From NCBI RefSeq assembly GCF_039370165.1, contig NZ_CP134991.1, forward strand, positions 296,116 to 313,522: a stretch of 17,407 nt of DNA. The letters run 5' to 3'. Numbering within the stretch: position 1 is the stretch's first letter; each line of letters begins with the position of its first letter. Shown piece by piece: positions 6,798-15,899 of this stretch. The notes below the pieces were generated by a model. The model was given only the letters and a program-made list of their open reading frames with translations, ran no database searches and had not been told where the DNA came from. The DNA is from Buchnera aphidicola (Chaitoregma tattakana). GTDB lineage: Bacteria; Pseudomonadota; Gammaproteobacteria; Enterobacterales; Enterobacteriaceae. The position numbers and the translations under genes are program-made.

Positions 6798-8615
6798 ATG
6801 AAAAAAATAAAAAATATAGCAATAATAGCCCATGTAGACCATGGAAAAACCACTTTAATAGATAAATTACTTAAAGAGTCAAAATATTACAAAGAAAAAA
6901 AAAATAAAGAAGAACGTATTATGGATTCTAACTTCTTAGAAAAAGAACGAGGTATTACAATATTGTCAAAACATGCATCTATATTTTGGAAAAATTATAA
7001 AATAAATATAGTAGATACTCCTGGGCATGCAGATTTCGGAGGAGAAGTTGAACGAATAATGTCTATGGTAGATTCTGTATTATTAATAGTAGATGCACTA
7101 GAAGGGCCTATGCCACAAACTAGATTTGTTACAAAAAAATCTTTTTTATACAATTTAAAACCAATAGTTGTAATAAACAAAATAGATAGAAAAAATTCTA
7201 GACCTAACTGGGTATTAGAAAAAATTTTTGACTTATTTATAAACTTAAATGCTACGGAAGAACAATTAGATTTCCCAATAGTATATACTTCTGCTGCATT
7301 AGGAACTTCTGGATTAGAAATAAATAATATAAAAAATAACATGATTCCACTAATAAAAACAATAATAAAATACACACCAGAAAAAATAAATTATTGTAAT
7401 AAAAAATTAAAAATGCAAATATCACAAATACATTATGATAGTTATTTAGGACACATAGGAATAGGAAGAGTTAAATTCGGAACAATTAAAAAAAATCAGA
7501 CTGTATTTGTAATAAATAATAAAAAAAAAAAATGTATTAGAAAAATAAATAAAATATTACATTATAAAGGGGTAGAAACGGTTGAAACAGATTCGTCTAG
7601 TGCTGGAGAAATAGTTTTAATATCTGGCATAGAAAACATTGAGATATCTGATACTATATGTGAAAAAAAAGATGAAATAGCTTTTCCTGACCTAATAATA
7701 GATAAACCTACAGTAAAAATATTTTTGTCAGTAAATACATCTCCTTTATCTGGAATTGAAGGAAAATATTTGACTTCTAGACAAATATTAAAAAGATTGA
7801 AAGAAGAAATCTCAAAAAATGTATCTTTAAAAATAGATTATAAAAACGACTCAAACACATTTTGCATATCTGGAAGAGGAGAACTGCATTTATCAATTTT
7901 AATTGAAACAATGAGAAGAGAAGGATTTGAAATGGAATTGTCAAGACCAAAAATAATTTTTAAAGATTATAAAAAAAAAATATATGAACCATATGAAAAT
8001 TTGATAATAGACATAGAAAAAAAACACCAAGGAAACATAATGAAATTTATAGGAGAAAGAAAAGGAAGTTTAAAAAATATTATTGAAAGTAATGAAAAAA
8101 ATAGAATATGCCTAGACTATTATATTTCAAGTAGAGCTTTAATAGGATTTCGATCAGAATTTAATAATATAACTTCTGGTACTGGCATATTTTATTCTTC
8201 TTTTAAAAAATATGATATAAAAAAATCGTATGAAATAGGGCAAAGGAAAAATGGAGTATTAATATCTAATAAAAGTGGAAAAGCACTAGGGTTTTCTTTA
8301 TTTTCTTTACAAAACAGAGGGATATTATTTATAACACATGGAGAAAAAGTATACGAAGGACAAATCATAGGAATACATAATAGAGCAAACGATTTAACAG
8401 TTAATTGTTTAACTGGAAAAAAATTAACAAATATGAGAGCTTCAGGAAGCGATGAAGCAATAAATTTAAAAAAGCATACTATTATTACTTTAGAAAAAGC
8501 ATTTAGTTTTATTAACGATGATGAACTAATAGAAATAACACCAAAAAAAATAAGATTAAGAAAAAAATATTTAAAAAGTAGTGAAAGAAAAAAATTTAAA
8601 AAAAATAAAATATAA
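6798..8615 (+). CDS. typA: Ribosome-associated GTPase TypA/BipA
   Basis: A translational GTPase that binds the ribosome and helps large-subunit assembly and growth under stress. At 605 residues it is full length (E. coli 607). The G domain shows AHVDHGKTT at 11-19, RGITI at 51-55, DTPGHADF at 73-80 and NKID at 127-130, with a TSAALG G5 region. EF-G-like domains III and V and the TypA-specific C-terminal domain (RALIGFRSEF, FITHGEKVYEGQIIG, NMRASGSDEA) follow. It is the last of four co-oriented genes from glnS, and its stop lies two bases from the stop of the opposing gmk. No Shine-Dalgarno site is visible before the ATG. Confidence 0.97.
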   Translation: MKKIKNIAIIAHVDHGKTTLIDKLLKESKYYKEKKNKEERIMDSNFLEKERGITILSKHASIFWKNYKINIVDTPGHADFGGEVERIMSMVDSVLLIVDALEGPMPQTRFVTKKSFLYNLKPIVVINKIDRKNSRPNWVLEKIFDLFINLNATEEQLDFPIVYTSAALGTSGLEINNIKNNMIPLIKTIIKYTPEKINYCNKKLKMQISQIHYDSYLGHIGIGRVKFGTIKKNQTVFVINNKKKKCIRKINKILHYKGVETVETDSSSAGEIVLISGIENIEISDTICEKKDEIAFPDLIIDKPTVKIFLSVNTSPLSGIEGKYLTSRQILKRLKEEISKNVSLKIDYKNDSNTFCISGRGELHLSILIETMRREGFEMELSRPKIIFKDYKKKIYEPYENLIIDIEKKHQGNIMKFIGERKGSLKNIIESNEKNRICLDYYISSRALIGFRSEFNNITSGTGIFYSSFKKYDIKKSYEIGQRKNGVLISNKSGKALGFSLFSLQNRGILFITHGEKVYEGQIIGIHNRANDLTVNCLTGKKLTNMRASGSDEAINLKKHTIITLEKAFSFINDDELIEITPKKIRLRKKYLKSSERKKFKKNKI

Positions 8616-8617
8616 AA

Positions 8618-9253
8618 TTATTTTTTTAATAATATATTTATTAAATTAAAATATTTTTTTTTGTTATAAACTACTTTCAAATTTTCTGAATTTACTATGG
8701 TTCTAATTTTTTCTAAAGCATTATTAAAATTGTTATTTACAATCAAATAATCATAATCTTTATAACTTTTTATTTCTTCAGAAAATTTTTTCATTCTTTT
8801 TGAAATAATTTTATGACTATCTTGATTACGATGTTTTAATCTTCTAACTACTTCACTTTTAGATGGAGGGAGTATAAATATACTAGTAGAAAATAAAACT
8901 TTTTTTTTTATTTGCTTAGCACCATTATAATCAATATCCAAAAAAACATCTTTTCCTTTTTTTAACTGACGATTTATTTCAAAAAAACTAGTTCCATAAT
9001 AATTATTAAAAATTTTTGCGTATTCTATAAATTTTTTTTTAATAATCATAGTTTTAAACATATTTCTGGAAACGAAATTATAATGTATCTTATCAATTTC
9101 ATTACACCTTTTCTTTCTAGTTGTATAAGATATAGATAAAAAAATATTATTTGTAGTATCTTTTTCAAAAAATTTTTTTAATAAACTAGTTTTTCCTGTT
9201 CCGCTTGGTGCAGATAAGATAAAACATATACCAAAGTCTTTATTATTTTTCAT
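8618..9253 (-). CDS. gmk: Guanylate kinase
   Basis: Phosphorylates GMP to GDP with ATP, an essential step to GTP and dGTP. The 211 residues match E. coli Gmk (207). The P-loop is SAPSGTGKT at 14-22; the GMP-binding part has SYTTRKKR, NYYGTS and FLDIDYNGAKQI; the lid region has FILPPSKSE and RNQDSHK. It lies 19 bases downstream of ygfZ on the same strand, so the two are probably co-transcribed. In E. coli gmk sits with rpoZ and spoT, which are not here. Its stop nearly touches that of convergent typA. No Shine-Dalgarno site is visible. Confidence 0.97.
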   Translation of the reverse strand: MKNNKDFGICFILSAPSGTGKTSLLKKFFEKDTTNNIFLSISYTTRKKRCNEIDKIHYNFVSRNMFKTMIIKKKFIEYAKIFNNYYGTSFFEINRQLKKGKDVFLDIDYNGAKQIKKKVLFSTSIFILPPSKSEVVRRLKHRNQDSHKIISKRMKKFSEEIKSYKDYDYLIVNNNFNNALEKIRTIVNSENLKVVYNKKKYFNLINILLKK

Positions 9254-9272
9254 AAAAATTATTTTAACAAAC

Positions 9273-10229
9273 CTATCTTATCGTTAAGACACTCTTGTAT
9301 ATACTTTTTATTTTTAGAATAGTATTTTTTGTAACTATATTGTTTAATACACACTGTATAAATATATAGTCATCTATTTTAACTGAAAATACAACTATTC
9401 CAAAAATTATTTTACCATACTTTGTAATTTTTAAAATACGTTCTCCAATATTAGGAACATTTTTAGATATACTATATATTAAAAACAATTTTTTTTTGTT
9501 AGGATTTTTATATCTAATTCTAGATAAAATTTCTTGCCCCTTGTAACATCCTTTATGAAAACTCACTGCATTAAATTTTTCTAAGTTTAAAGAAGAAGGA
9601 AAAAATTTTTTGCAACTTTTTTTTTCTATTATAGGAAAGCCAATATCCATATCCCAAAAATCCCATTCTTGTAATGGTCTATAACAAAATTTTTTAAAAT
9701 TATTTTCTATAAAAATTTGAATGTCTTTATAAGTAGAAATAATTATAAATCTTTTCATAACAGAATTTATTTTTAAAAATGTGAAATTATCCTTTTTTAC
9801 AACTGACTTATTTAAAAAAGATATGCTAAAATATTTTTCTAAAAAAATAAGTGATTCTTTACCACAGATACCATATATAACAAAATTTTTAGACGTTAAA
9901 ATATTAACTTTTGAAAAAACAGAATACTTTTTGATTTCATCAAATTGATATTTCAACACACTATTTCTATGTAAATATGCATAAGAACTACTAGAATAAC
10001 GAAAAATTAAAAATACACTAATTACTCTACCGAATATATTACAACAAGAACCAACACCATATTCATGATTAGATAATAATGTTAAATCATTTGTAATCTG
10101 ACTTTGTAAATATTTTTTACTATCTCTACCAGAAACTATAACTAAAGAAATATTACATAAATTATATAAAAAAAGTTTGTTACTATTAGAAACTTTTTTA
10201 AAATAACGAAAACAAAAACTGTGTTTCAA
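9273..10229 (-). CDS. ygfZ: Folate-binding Fe-S cluster maintenance protein YgfZ
   Basis: A GcvT-like, tetrahydrofolate-dependent protein that supports certain Fe-S enzymes; in E. coli its loss lowers MiaB-dependent tRNA methylthiolation, and miaB is in this window. It has 318 residues (E. coli 326). The diagnostic motif reads KGCYKGQE, with the conserved cysteine at 228, the same number as in E. coli. The GRDSKKYLQSQITNDL block near the N-terminus (34-49) also fits. The start is TTG, supported by AGAGGT at 10239-10234, four bases upstream. It ends in TAG, the only non-TAA stop among complete genes here. Less conserved than its neighbours and richer in Ser, Phe and Cys. Confidence 0.92.
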   Translation of the reverse strand: MKHSFCFRYFKKVSNSNKLFLYNLCNISLVIVSGRDSKKYLQSQITNDLTLLSNHEYGVGSCCNIFGRVISVFLIFRYSSSSYAYLHRNSVLKYQFDEIKKYSVFSKVNILTSKNFVIYGICGKESLIFLEKYFSISFLNKSVVKKDNFTFLKINSVMKRFIIISTYKDIQIFIENNFKKFCYRPLQEWDFWDMDIGFPIIEKKSCKKFFPSSLNLEKFNAVSFHKGCYKGQEILSRIRYKNPNKKKLFLIYSISKNVPNIGERILKITKYGKIIFGIVVFSVKIDDYIFIQCVLNNIVTKNTILKIKSIYKSVLTIR

Positions 10230-10233
10230 ATAT

Positions 10234-10239
10234 ACCTCT
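10234..10239 (-). promoter_or_regulatory. Shine-Dalgarno site of ygfZ
   Basis: Read on the minus strand, AGAGGT precedes the TTG start of ygfZ by four bases. It is the second-best Shine-Dalgarno match noted in the window and, like the best one, belongs to a TTG-started gene. Confidence 0.6.
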
Positions 10240-10370
10240 GCAAAAAATTTATAAAATTTTAGTTTTAAAATTTAAAAAATACTTTTAAAATATATAAAAA
10301 TAATTAACATAAATTAAAACAAATAAAATTTATTTTATCATATATATAAAATATATAATAGAGAAATATT

Positions 10371-11464
10371 ATGAAACTTATGAAAATGAAAAAAAAATTA
10401 AAAGCCTTAAAAAAAAAAATGAAAACTTAAAAAAAACAACACACTATTATAAAAAAAGTAAAATATTAAACGAAATCAGAAAAACCTTATGTAAAAAAGA
10501 TACATGGAAAAAAACTGATATAATACGAAAATTAAAAAAACATAAAAAACAGATAAAACAAGAAATATCTCCTATAAAAAAAAATTGCAGAAAAATAAAA
10601 TATTTACTAGAATTAGTTGATTTATCTATAAAATTAAAAAATTATGAAATATTACAAGACATAAAGCATGAAACCAAAAAAATAAAAAAAAGCATAAAAG
10701 AAACTGAATTTTATAAAATGTTTTCTGGAAAAAATGATAAATTAAATTGTTATTTAGACATACAACCTGGATCAGGGGGTGTAGAATCACAAGATTGGGC
10801 AAATATGCTATTAAAAATGTACTTAAAATGGGCAAATAAAAAAAAATTTATAACAAAAATAATTTCTAAATATAAAGGAGAAATTGCAGGAATAAAATCA
10901 GCAACTATTTATATATCAGGAAATTTTGCATTAGGATGGTTTAGAACAGAGACAGGAATACACAGATTAGTTAGGAAAAGTCCATTTAATTCTACTGGTA
11001 AAAGACATACTTCTTTTGCATCAATATATGTTTATCCAGATATAAAGGAAAAAACTAAACTAAAAATGTTAAATTCAGATATTAAAATAGACGTATATAG
11101 ATCTTCAGGAGCAGGCGGGCAACATGTAAACAAAACCGAGTCTGCAGTAAGAATAACACACATACCTACAAATTTAGTTACACAATGTCAAAACTATCGC
11201 TCTCAGCACAAAAACAAAGAACAAGCCATAAAACAAATGGAATCTAAATTATATAACTTAGAAATAAAAAAAAACAAAAATGCAAAAAAAGATTTAGAAA
11301 ACTTAAAATCTAAAATAACATGGAGTAAACAAATTCGATCTTATATTCTAGACTTATCTATAGTAAAAGATACTAGAACTGGGGTAGAATCTAACAACAT
11401 ACAACATGTTTTAGAGGGTAACTTAGATACTTTCGTAAAAGCATCGTTAAAATTAGGAGTTTAA
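10371..11464 (+). CDS. prfB: Peptide chain release factor 2, frame broken at an A11 tract
   Basis: RF2 ends translation at TAA and TGA. The main frame shows SPF (stop recognition) and GGQ (peptidyl-tRNA hydrolysis), at 204-206 and 249-251 of the joined protein; the variable residue 246 position is Ser, where E. coli K-12 has Thr. That frame has no nearby start codon but is conserved far upstream, from about 10448. The true start is ATG 10371 in another frame, with weak GAG at 10361-10363; it reads 19 codons to TAA at 10428. One extra A in A11 (10409-10419) joins them into 364 residues, one fewer than E. coli and in register. The usual AGGGGG and CTTTGAC +1 signal is absent, and the +1 frame stops at 10450. 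lysS follows after five bases. Confidence 0.9.
10409..10419 (+). other. A11 tract, frame-switch point in prfB
   Basis: Eleven A spanning codons 13-17 of the ATG frame of prfB. Upstream and downstream parts of RF2 are in frames that differ by -1, so an mRNA with twelve A, or a ribosome slipping back one base on the Lys codons, would give a continuous product. Candidate slippage site, or a homopolymer count error. Confidence 0.75.
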
Positions 11465-11469
11465 AAAAA

Positions 11470-12969
11470 ATGAACAAAACAAACAAAATAATAAAAATAT
11501 CTGAATCACATAAAATAAGAGAAGATAGTATAAAGTATATAAATAAACATAATTTTACTTATCCCAACAATTTTAATCCTAATACTACATGTAGAAAAAT
11601 ATTAAAAAAATATAAAAATTTATATGAAAAAAATGCAAATTTAATAAGTCAAGATATAAAAATAGCTGGCAGAATAACCAAAATTAGAACAATGGGAAAA
11701 GCTTCATTTTGTGAAATACAGGATATAAGTGGAAAAATACAATTATACATTTCACAAAAATATGTAAATAAAAACTTTTATAAAAAAATTTTTATGAAAT
11801 GGAATTTAGGAGATATAATAGGAGTATACGGTAATGTATTTAAAACTAAAACAAATGAAATAACTGTAAAATGTAAAAAGTTAAAATTATTAACCAAAAC
11901 ATTCAGACTAATTCCAAACAACTATTACGGTTTAACAGACAGAGAAAAATGCTATAGAAAAAGACATCTAGATCTAATATCTAATAAAAAATCACTAAAA
12001 AAATTTATAACAAGATCTTATGTAATATTTTTTATAAGACAATTTTTTATAAAAAAAGAGTTTTTAGAAGTAGAAACACCTATATTGCAAGATATTCCAG
12101 GAGGAGCATTAGCTAAACCATTTATTACTCATCATAATTCATTAAATAAAACAATGTATTTAAGAATATCTCCTGAATTATATTTAAAAAAATTAATAGT
12201 AGGAGGCTTTGAAAAAATATTTGAAATTAGCAAGAACTTTCGAAATGAAGGAATATCCTCTAAACATAATCCAGAATTCACTATGATTGAAGCTTACATG
12301 GCATATTCTAACTATTTAGATATGATGAATCTTTTAGAAGAACTATTTAGATATGTCATTAAAAATATTAAAAAAAAAAGTTTCATAAAATATAATAAAA
12401 TAAAAATAAATTTTAAAAAAAAATTTATTAAAATGACAATAGATGAAGCAATAGTAAAATTTAATGACAATATAAATATAAAAGATTTAAATAACATTGA
12501 TTATATAAAAAAAATTTTAGTAAAAAAAAATATAAAAATCAAAAATTATTATAGTATAGAAAGAATAAAAATGAAATTGTTTGAACAAACTGTAGAAAAA
12601 AAAATTGTATACCCAACATTTATTACAAATTATCCTGTAGAAACTTCACCTCTCTCTAGAAGAATGAACGACAAAAAAAAATTGACCGAAAGGTTTGAAT
12701 TGTTTATTGCGGGTATGGAAATCAGTAATGGATTTTCAGAACTAAATGATCCAATAGACCAGAAAAAAAGATTTAGAAATCAGATAAAAAATAATAAAGA
12801 AAATAATTTTTATGACAAAGAATATATTGAAGCTTTAGAATATGGTCTACCTCCAACTTCTGGTGTGGGAATAGGAATAGATAGAGTAATAATGTTATTA
12901 ACAAATTCCAAAAATATTAGAGACATAATTTTATTTCCAACTTTAAGAAAAACAGATAAAAACGTATAA
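11470..12969 (+). CDS. lysS: Lysyl-tRNA synthetase, class II
   Basis: Charges tRNA-Lys. The 499 residues align with E. coli LysS (505). An OB-fold anticodon-binding domain covers roughly 60-150 (AGRITKIRTMGKASFCEIQD), followed by the class II catalytic domain: FLEVETPIL and PGGALAKPF near 198-218, motif 2 with FRNE at 257-260 and PEFTMIEAY after it, and motif 3 GIGIDR at 467-472. It follows prfB by five bases, the conserved prfB-lysS operon of enterobacteria. AGGAG at 11455-11459, inside the last codons of prfB and ten bases before the ATG, can serve as its Shine-Dalgarno site. If RF2 synthesis depends on slippage, this site lets lysS be translated regardless. Confidence 0.97.
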   Translation: MNKTNKIIKISESHKIREDSIKYINKHNFTYPNNFNPNTTCRKILKKYKNLYEKNANLISQDIKIAGRITKIRTMGKASFCEIQDISGKIQLYISQKYVNKNFYKKIFMKWNLGDIIGVYGNVFKTKTNEITVKCKKLKLLTKTFRLIPNNYYGLTDREKCYRKRHLDLISNKKSLKKFITRSYVIFFIRQFFIKKEFLEVETPILQDIPGGALAKPFITHHNSLNKTMYLRISPELYLKKLIVGGFEKIFEISKNFRNEGISSKHNPEFTMIEAYMAYSNYLDMMNLLEELFRYVIKNIKKKSFIKYNKIKINFKKKFIKMTIDEAIVKFNDNINIKDLNNIDYIKKILVKKNIKIKNYYSIERIKMKLFEQTVEKKIVYPTFITNYPVETSPLSRRMNDKKKLTERFELFIAGMEISNGFSELNDPIDQKKRFRNQIKNNKENNFYDKEYIEALEYGLPPTSGVGIGIDRVIMLLTNSKNIRDIILFPTLRKTDKNV

Positions 12970-13010
12970 GAATAAAAAAAAATTATATACAAACATACAA
13001 GAGAAAATAC

Positions 13011-14252
13011 ATGAATAAACAAAAAAATAAAATATATTATGTAATAAGAAAAATTATAAAAAAAAATAATTCTCCGTTTTGGTTATATAAAGAACAAGAT
13101 ATTTTAAATCAAATCAAGAAGTTAAAAAAATTTGATGTAATACGATTTGCACAAAAATCTTGTTCCAACATAAATATATTAAAGATAATGAAAAGAAATA
13201 AATTAAAAGTAGACGCAGTTTCATCTGGAGAAATAGATAGAGCAATAGAAGCTGGATTTTCGTCACAAAATGATGAAATAGTTTATACTTCTGATATTTT
13301 TGATAAAGAAACTTTATCTAAAGTTGTTAATTTGAATATTACAGTAAATATTGGCTCTATAGACATGATAAAACAAATAGGAAAAATTTCTCCCGGGCAT
13401 AACATATGGTTAAGAATTAATCCAAAATTTGGACATGGACATAGTAAAAAAACTAACACTGGTGGGAACAATAGTAAACATGGAATATGGAAAGTAAAAC
13501 CTGCAATAAAAGAAATACAAAAATATGGTTTAAAATTATCTGGATTTCATGTTCATATAGGATCTGGATCAAACTTGCACAACTTAAAAAAGGTATGCAA
13601 GTATTTAAAAAATAAAATAATAAAAATGAATAAGAAAATCAAAATAATATCATCAGGAGGAGGCATACCTACACCATATAAAAATGATGAAAAAGTTTTT
13701 GATATAAAAAAATATTCTGAATACTGGATAAAGACTAAAAAAAGTCTAGAAAATTATTTTAACCAAAAAATCATACTAGAGACAGAGCCTGGAAGATTTA
13801 TAGTATCAAAATCTGGATTTTTAATATCAGAAGTAAGAGCAATAAAAAAAACTGATAAGTACAAATTTGTAATAATAAATGTAGGATTTAACGATTTAAT
13901 TAGACCGGTAATGTATGGAAGTTATCATAAAATTTCTATAATAAATATGACAAAAAAAGATGCAAAAACAAAATTAAAAAAAAAAGAAGATGTCGTAATA
14001 TCTGGACCGCTGTGTGAATCAGGAGATATATTTACTATACATAATAACGGTAATATAATTACAAGAAAACTTAAAAAAATTTATGTTGGAGACTATTTAA
14101 TTTTTCATGATGTTGGAGCATATGGATCCTCTATGTCATCTAATTATAATAGCAGACCATTAATACCAGAATTTTTATTAACATATGATAATAAAATAAA
14201 AAAAATAAGAAAAAAACAAAAAATTTTAGATTTAATAAAACTTGAAAAATAA
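13011..14252 (+). CDS. lysA: Diaminopimelate decarboxylase
   Basis: PLP-dependent fold type III decarboxylase that turns meso-diaminopimelate into L-lysine, the last step of the pathway. At 413 residues it matches E. coli LysA (420). The PLP lysine is Lys49 in RFAQKSCSN; the glycine-rich HVHIGSGS and SSGGGIP segments, EPGRF, the substrate loop GPLCESGD, and the C-terminal YNSRPLIPEF block are all present. It begins 41 bases after lysS with AAGAG just upstream. In a sap-feeding host lysine is an essential amino acid supplied by the symbiont, so retention fits a nutritional role (inference). Its E. coli regulator LysR is not encoded nearby. Confidence 0.97.
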   Translation: MNKQKNKIYYVIRKIIKKNNSPFWLYKEQDILNQIKKLKKFDVIRFAQKSCSNINILKIMKRNKLKVDAVSSGEIDRAIEAGFSSQNDEIVYTSDIFDKETLSKVVNLNITVNIGSIDMIKQIGKISPGHNIWLRINPKFGHGHSKKTNTGGNNSKHGIWKVKPAIKEIQKYGLKLSGFHVHIGSGSNLHNLKKVCKYLKNKIIKMNKKIKIISSGGGIPTPYKNDEKVFDIKKYSEYWIKTKKSLENYFNQKIILETEPGRFIVSKSGFLISEVRAIKKTDKYKFVIINVGFNDLIRPVMYGSYHKISIINMTKKDAKTKLKKKEDVVISGPLCESGDIFTIHNNGNIITRKLKKIYVGDYLIFHDVGAYGSSMSSNYNSRPLIPEFLLTYDNKIKKIRKKQKILDLIKLEK

Positions 14253-14527
14253 AATGTTGTCATAAAAAATAAATTTATAAAAAAACATTTAATATATATA
14301 AAATGTATAAAAAAACCACTTAGTATAATGCAAATTTAAAAAATATTTTTTTCCATAAAAAAAAAATATATTTAAGTTGTATTTATTAAAACAAAAATAT
14401 ATTATTTTTTTTATTATATAAAACTATTTATACAAACATTTTATATTTTCAAATAAATCTAAAATATAATTATAAATATGATGTTTTATAAAATATAAAC
14501 AAATATTGTTAATAAAACTAATTAAAA
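14253..14527. other. Non-coding gap between lysA and miaB
   Basis: 275 bases of very AT-rich DNA without a credible gene; it is the longest gap in the window. It holds a six-pair inverted repeat, ACATTT/AAATGT (14285-14306), an exact TATAAT at 14324-14329 without a good -35, and a weak promoter-like pair on the plus strand, TTGTAT (14377-14382) and TATTAT (14400-14405) with a 17-base spacer, which could serve miaB. No protein remnant could be recognised; it may be what is left of deleted genes. Confidence 0.5.
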
Positions 14528-15853
14528 ATGAAAAAAATATATATAAAAACTTGGGGATGTCAAATGAACGAAAATGATTCGTTCATAATAAAGAGAACAT
14601 TAAAAAAAAAATTACAATGTACTTATGTAAATAATAGCAAAAAAGCAAATATACTTATATTAAATACATGCTCAATTAGAGAAAAAGCACAAGAAAAATT
14701 ATTTCATCAATTAGGAAGATGGAAAAAAATTAAAAAAAAAAATTCAAAAATAATAATTGCCGTTGGTGGATGTGTAGCAAATCAAGAAGGAAAAAAAATT
14801 TATAAGAGAGCACCATATATAGATATCATATTTGGAACTCAAACAATACATCTCTTACCAAAAATGATAGAAGAAAAAAAAAATACAAAAAAAATATTAG
14901 TTGATGCTAAACTAAAGGGTATGCAAAAATTTAATATTATATTTACACCAAAATATACGCATTATAAAACATATGTAACTATAACAGAAGGATGTAATAA
15001 AAAATGTTCATTTTGTGTAGTTCCTACAACTAGAGGAAAAGAAATAAGTAGACCATATAAAGATATATTATTCGAAATAAAAAACATGGTAAGACAAAAT
15101 ATTAGAGAAGTTACATTATTAGGGCAAAATGTAAATTCATATTTATATATAGATAAAAATTCAAATAACATATGCAATTTTCAAGAACTATTATACAAAA
15201 TTTCTAAAATAGAAGAAATAAAAAGAATAAGATTTATAACAAGTCATCCAAAAGATTTTAACAACAAAATTATAGATTCGTATAAAAAAATACCCAAGTT
15301 AGTAAATTTCTTACATCTACCTATACAAAGTGGCTCCGATAAAATATTAAAACTTATGAAAAGAGGATACACTGTAAAAAGATATAAAAAAATTATAACA
15401 AATATATTAAAAGCACGACCAAATATGCAAATAAGTTCAGACTTTATAATAGGATTTCCAGGAGAAACAGAAAAAGATTTTAACAGAACTATGAAAATTA
15501 TATCCGAAATAAATTTTGACAATAGTTTTAGCTTTATATATTCTAAAAGACCTAATACTATTGCAAGCAAACTAATCGATAATACTACTTTACAAGAAAA
15601 AAAACATAGGTTACATAAAGTACAAAAACAAATTTTTTATCAATCTATGCAATGGAATAGAAGAATTATAGGTACGACGCAAAATATTCTAGTACATGGA
15701 ACATACAAAAAAAATAAAAAAAAATTGATAGGAACTACAGATAGCAATAGAATTGTACGATTTTATGGCTGTGATAGTGAAATAGGAAAAATTGTTTCTG
15801 TTAAAATAAATGGTATGAAAAAAAAATATTTTTATGGAAATATAAAAAAATAA
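14528..15853 (+). CDS. miaB: tRNA i6A37 methylthiotransferase MiaB
   Basis: A radical-SAM enzyme that adds a methylthio group to i6A37, giving ms2i6A in tRNAs that read codons beginning with U. Two Fe-S clusters are expected: the N-terminal domain supplies Cys11 (WGCQMNEND), Cys48 (NTCSIREKA) and Cys82 (GGCVAN); the radical-SAM CxxxCxxC is Cys156, Cys160 and Cys163 in EGCNKKCSFCVVP. LGQNVNSY, FLHLPIQSGSD and DFIIGFPGETEKDF also match. A TRAM domain follows, but the protein ends at 441 residues, about 30 short of E. coli MiaB (474). It heads miaB-ybeY-ybeX; the ybeZ gene found between miaB and ybeY in E. coli is missing. YgfZ, which supports MiaB, is encoded at 9273-10229. Confidence 0.96.
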   Translation: MKKIYIKTWGCQMNENDSFIIKRTLKKKLQCTYVNNSKKANILILNTCSIREKAQEKLFHQLGRWKKIKKKNSKIIIAVGGCVANQEGKKIYKRAPYIDIIFGTQTIHLLPKMIEEKKNTKKILVDAKLKGMQKFNIIFTPKYTHYKTYVTITEGCNKKCSFCVVPTTRGKEISRPYKDILFEIKNMVRQNIREVTLLGQNVNSYLYIDKNSNNICNFQELLYKISKIEEIKRIRFITSHPKDFNNKIIDSYKKIPKLVNFLHLPIQSGSDKILKLMKRGYTVKRYKKIITNILKARPNMQISSDFIIGFPGETEKDFNRTMKIISEINFDNSFSFIYSKRPNTIASKLIDNTTLQEKKHRLHKVQKQIFYQSMQWNRRIIGTTQNILVHGTYKKNKKKLIGTTDSNRIVRFYGCDSEIGKIVSVKINGMKKKYFYGNIKK

Positions 15854-15899
15854 TTATATGTAAAAAAAATTTTTATAAAATGTTAAAGTTCTAAAAAAA

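Noticed and set aside
10420..10452. Normal +1 programmed frameshift in prfB
   Set aside because: There is no CTTTGAC and no G-rich upstream element, and the +1 frame reaches TAA at 10450; only a -1 change works.
10718..11464. prfB as a 248-residue gene starting at ATG 10718
   Set aside because: The same frame is conserved with RF2 for about 90 codons upstream of this ATG, so the gene is longer and the real start lies across the A11 tract.
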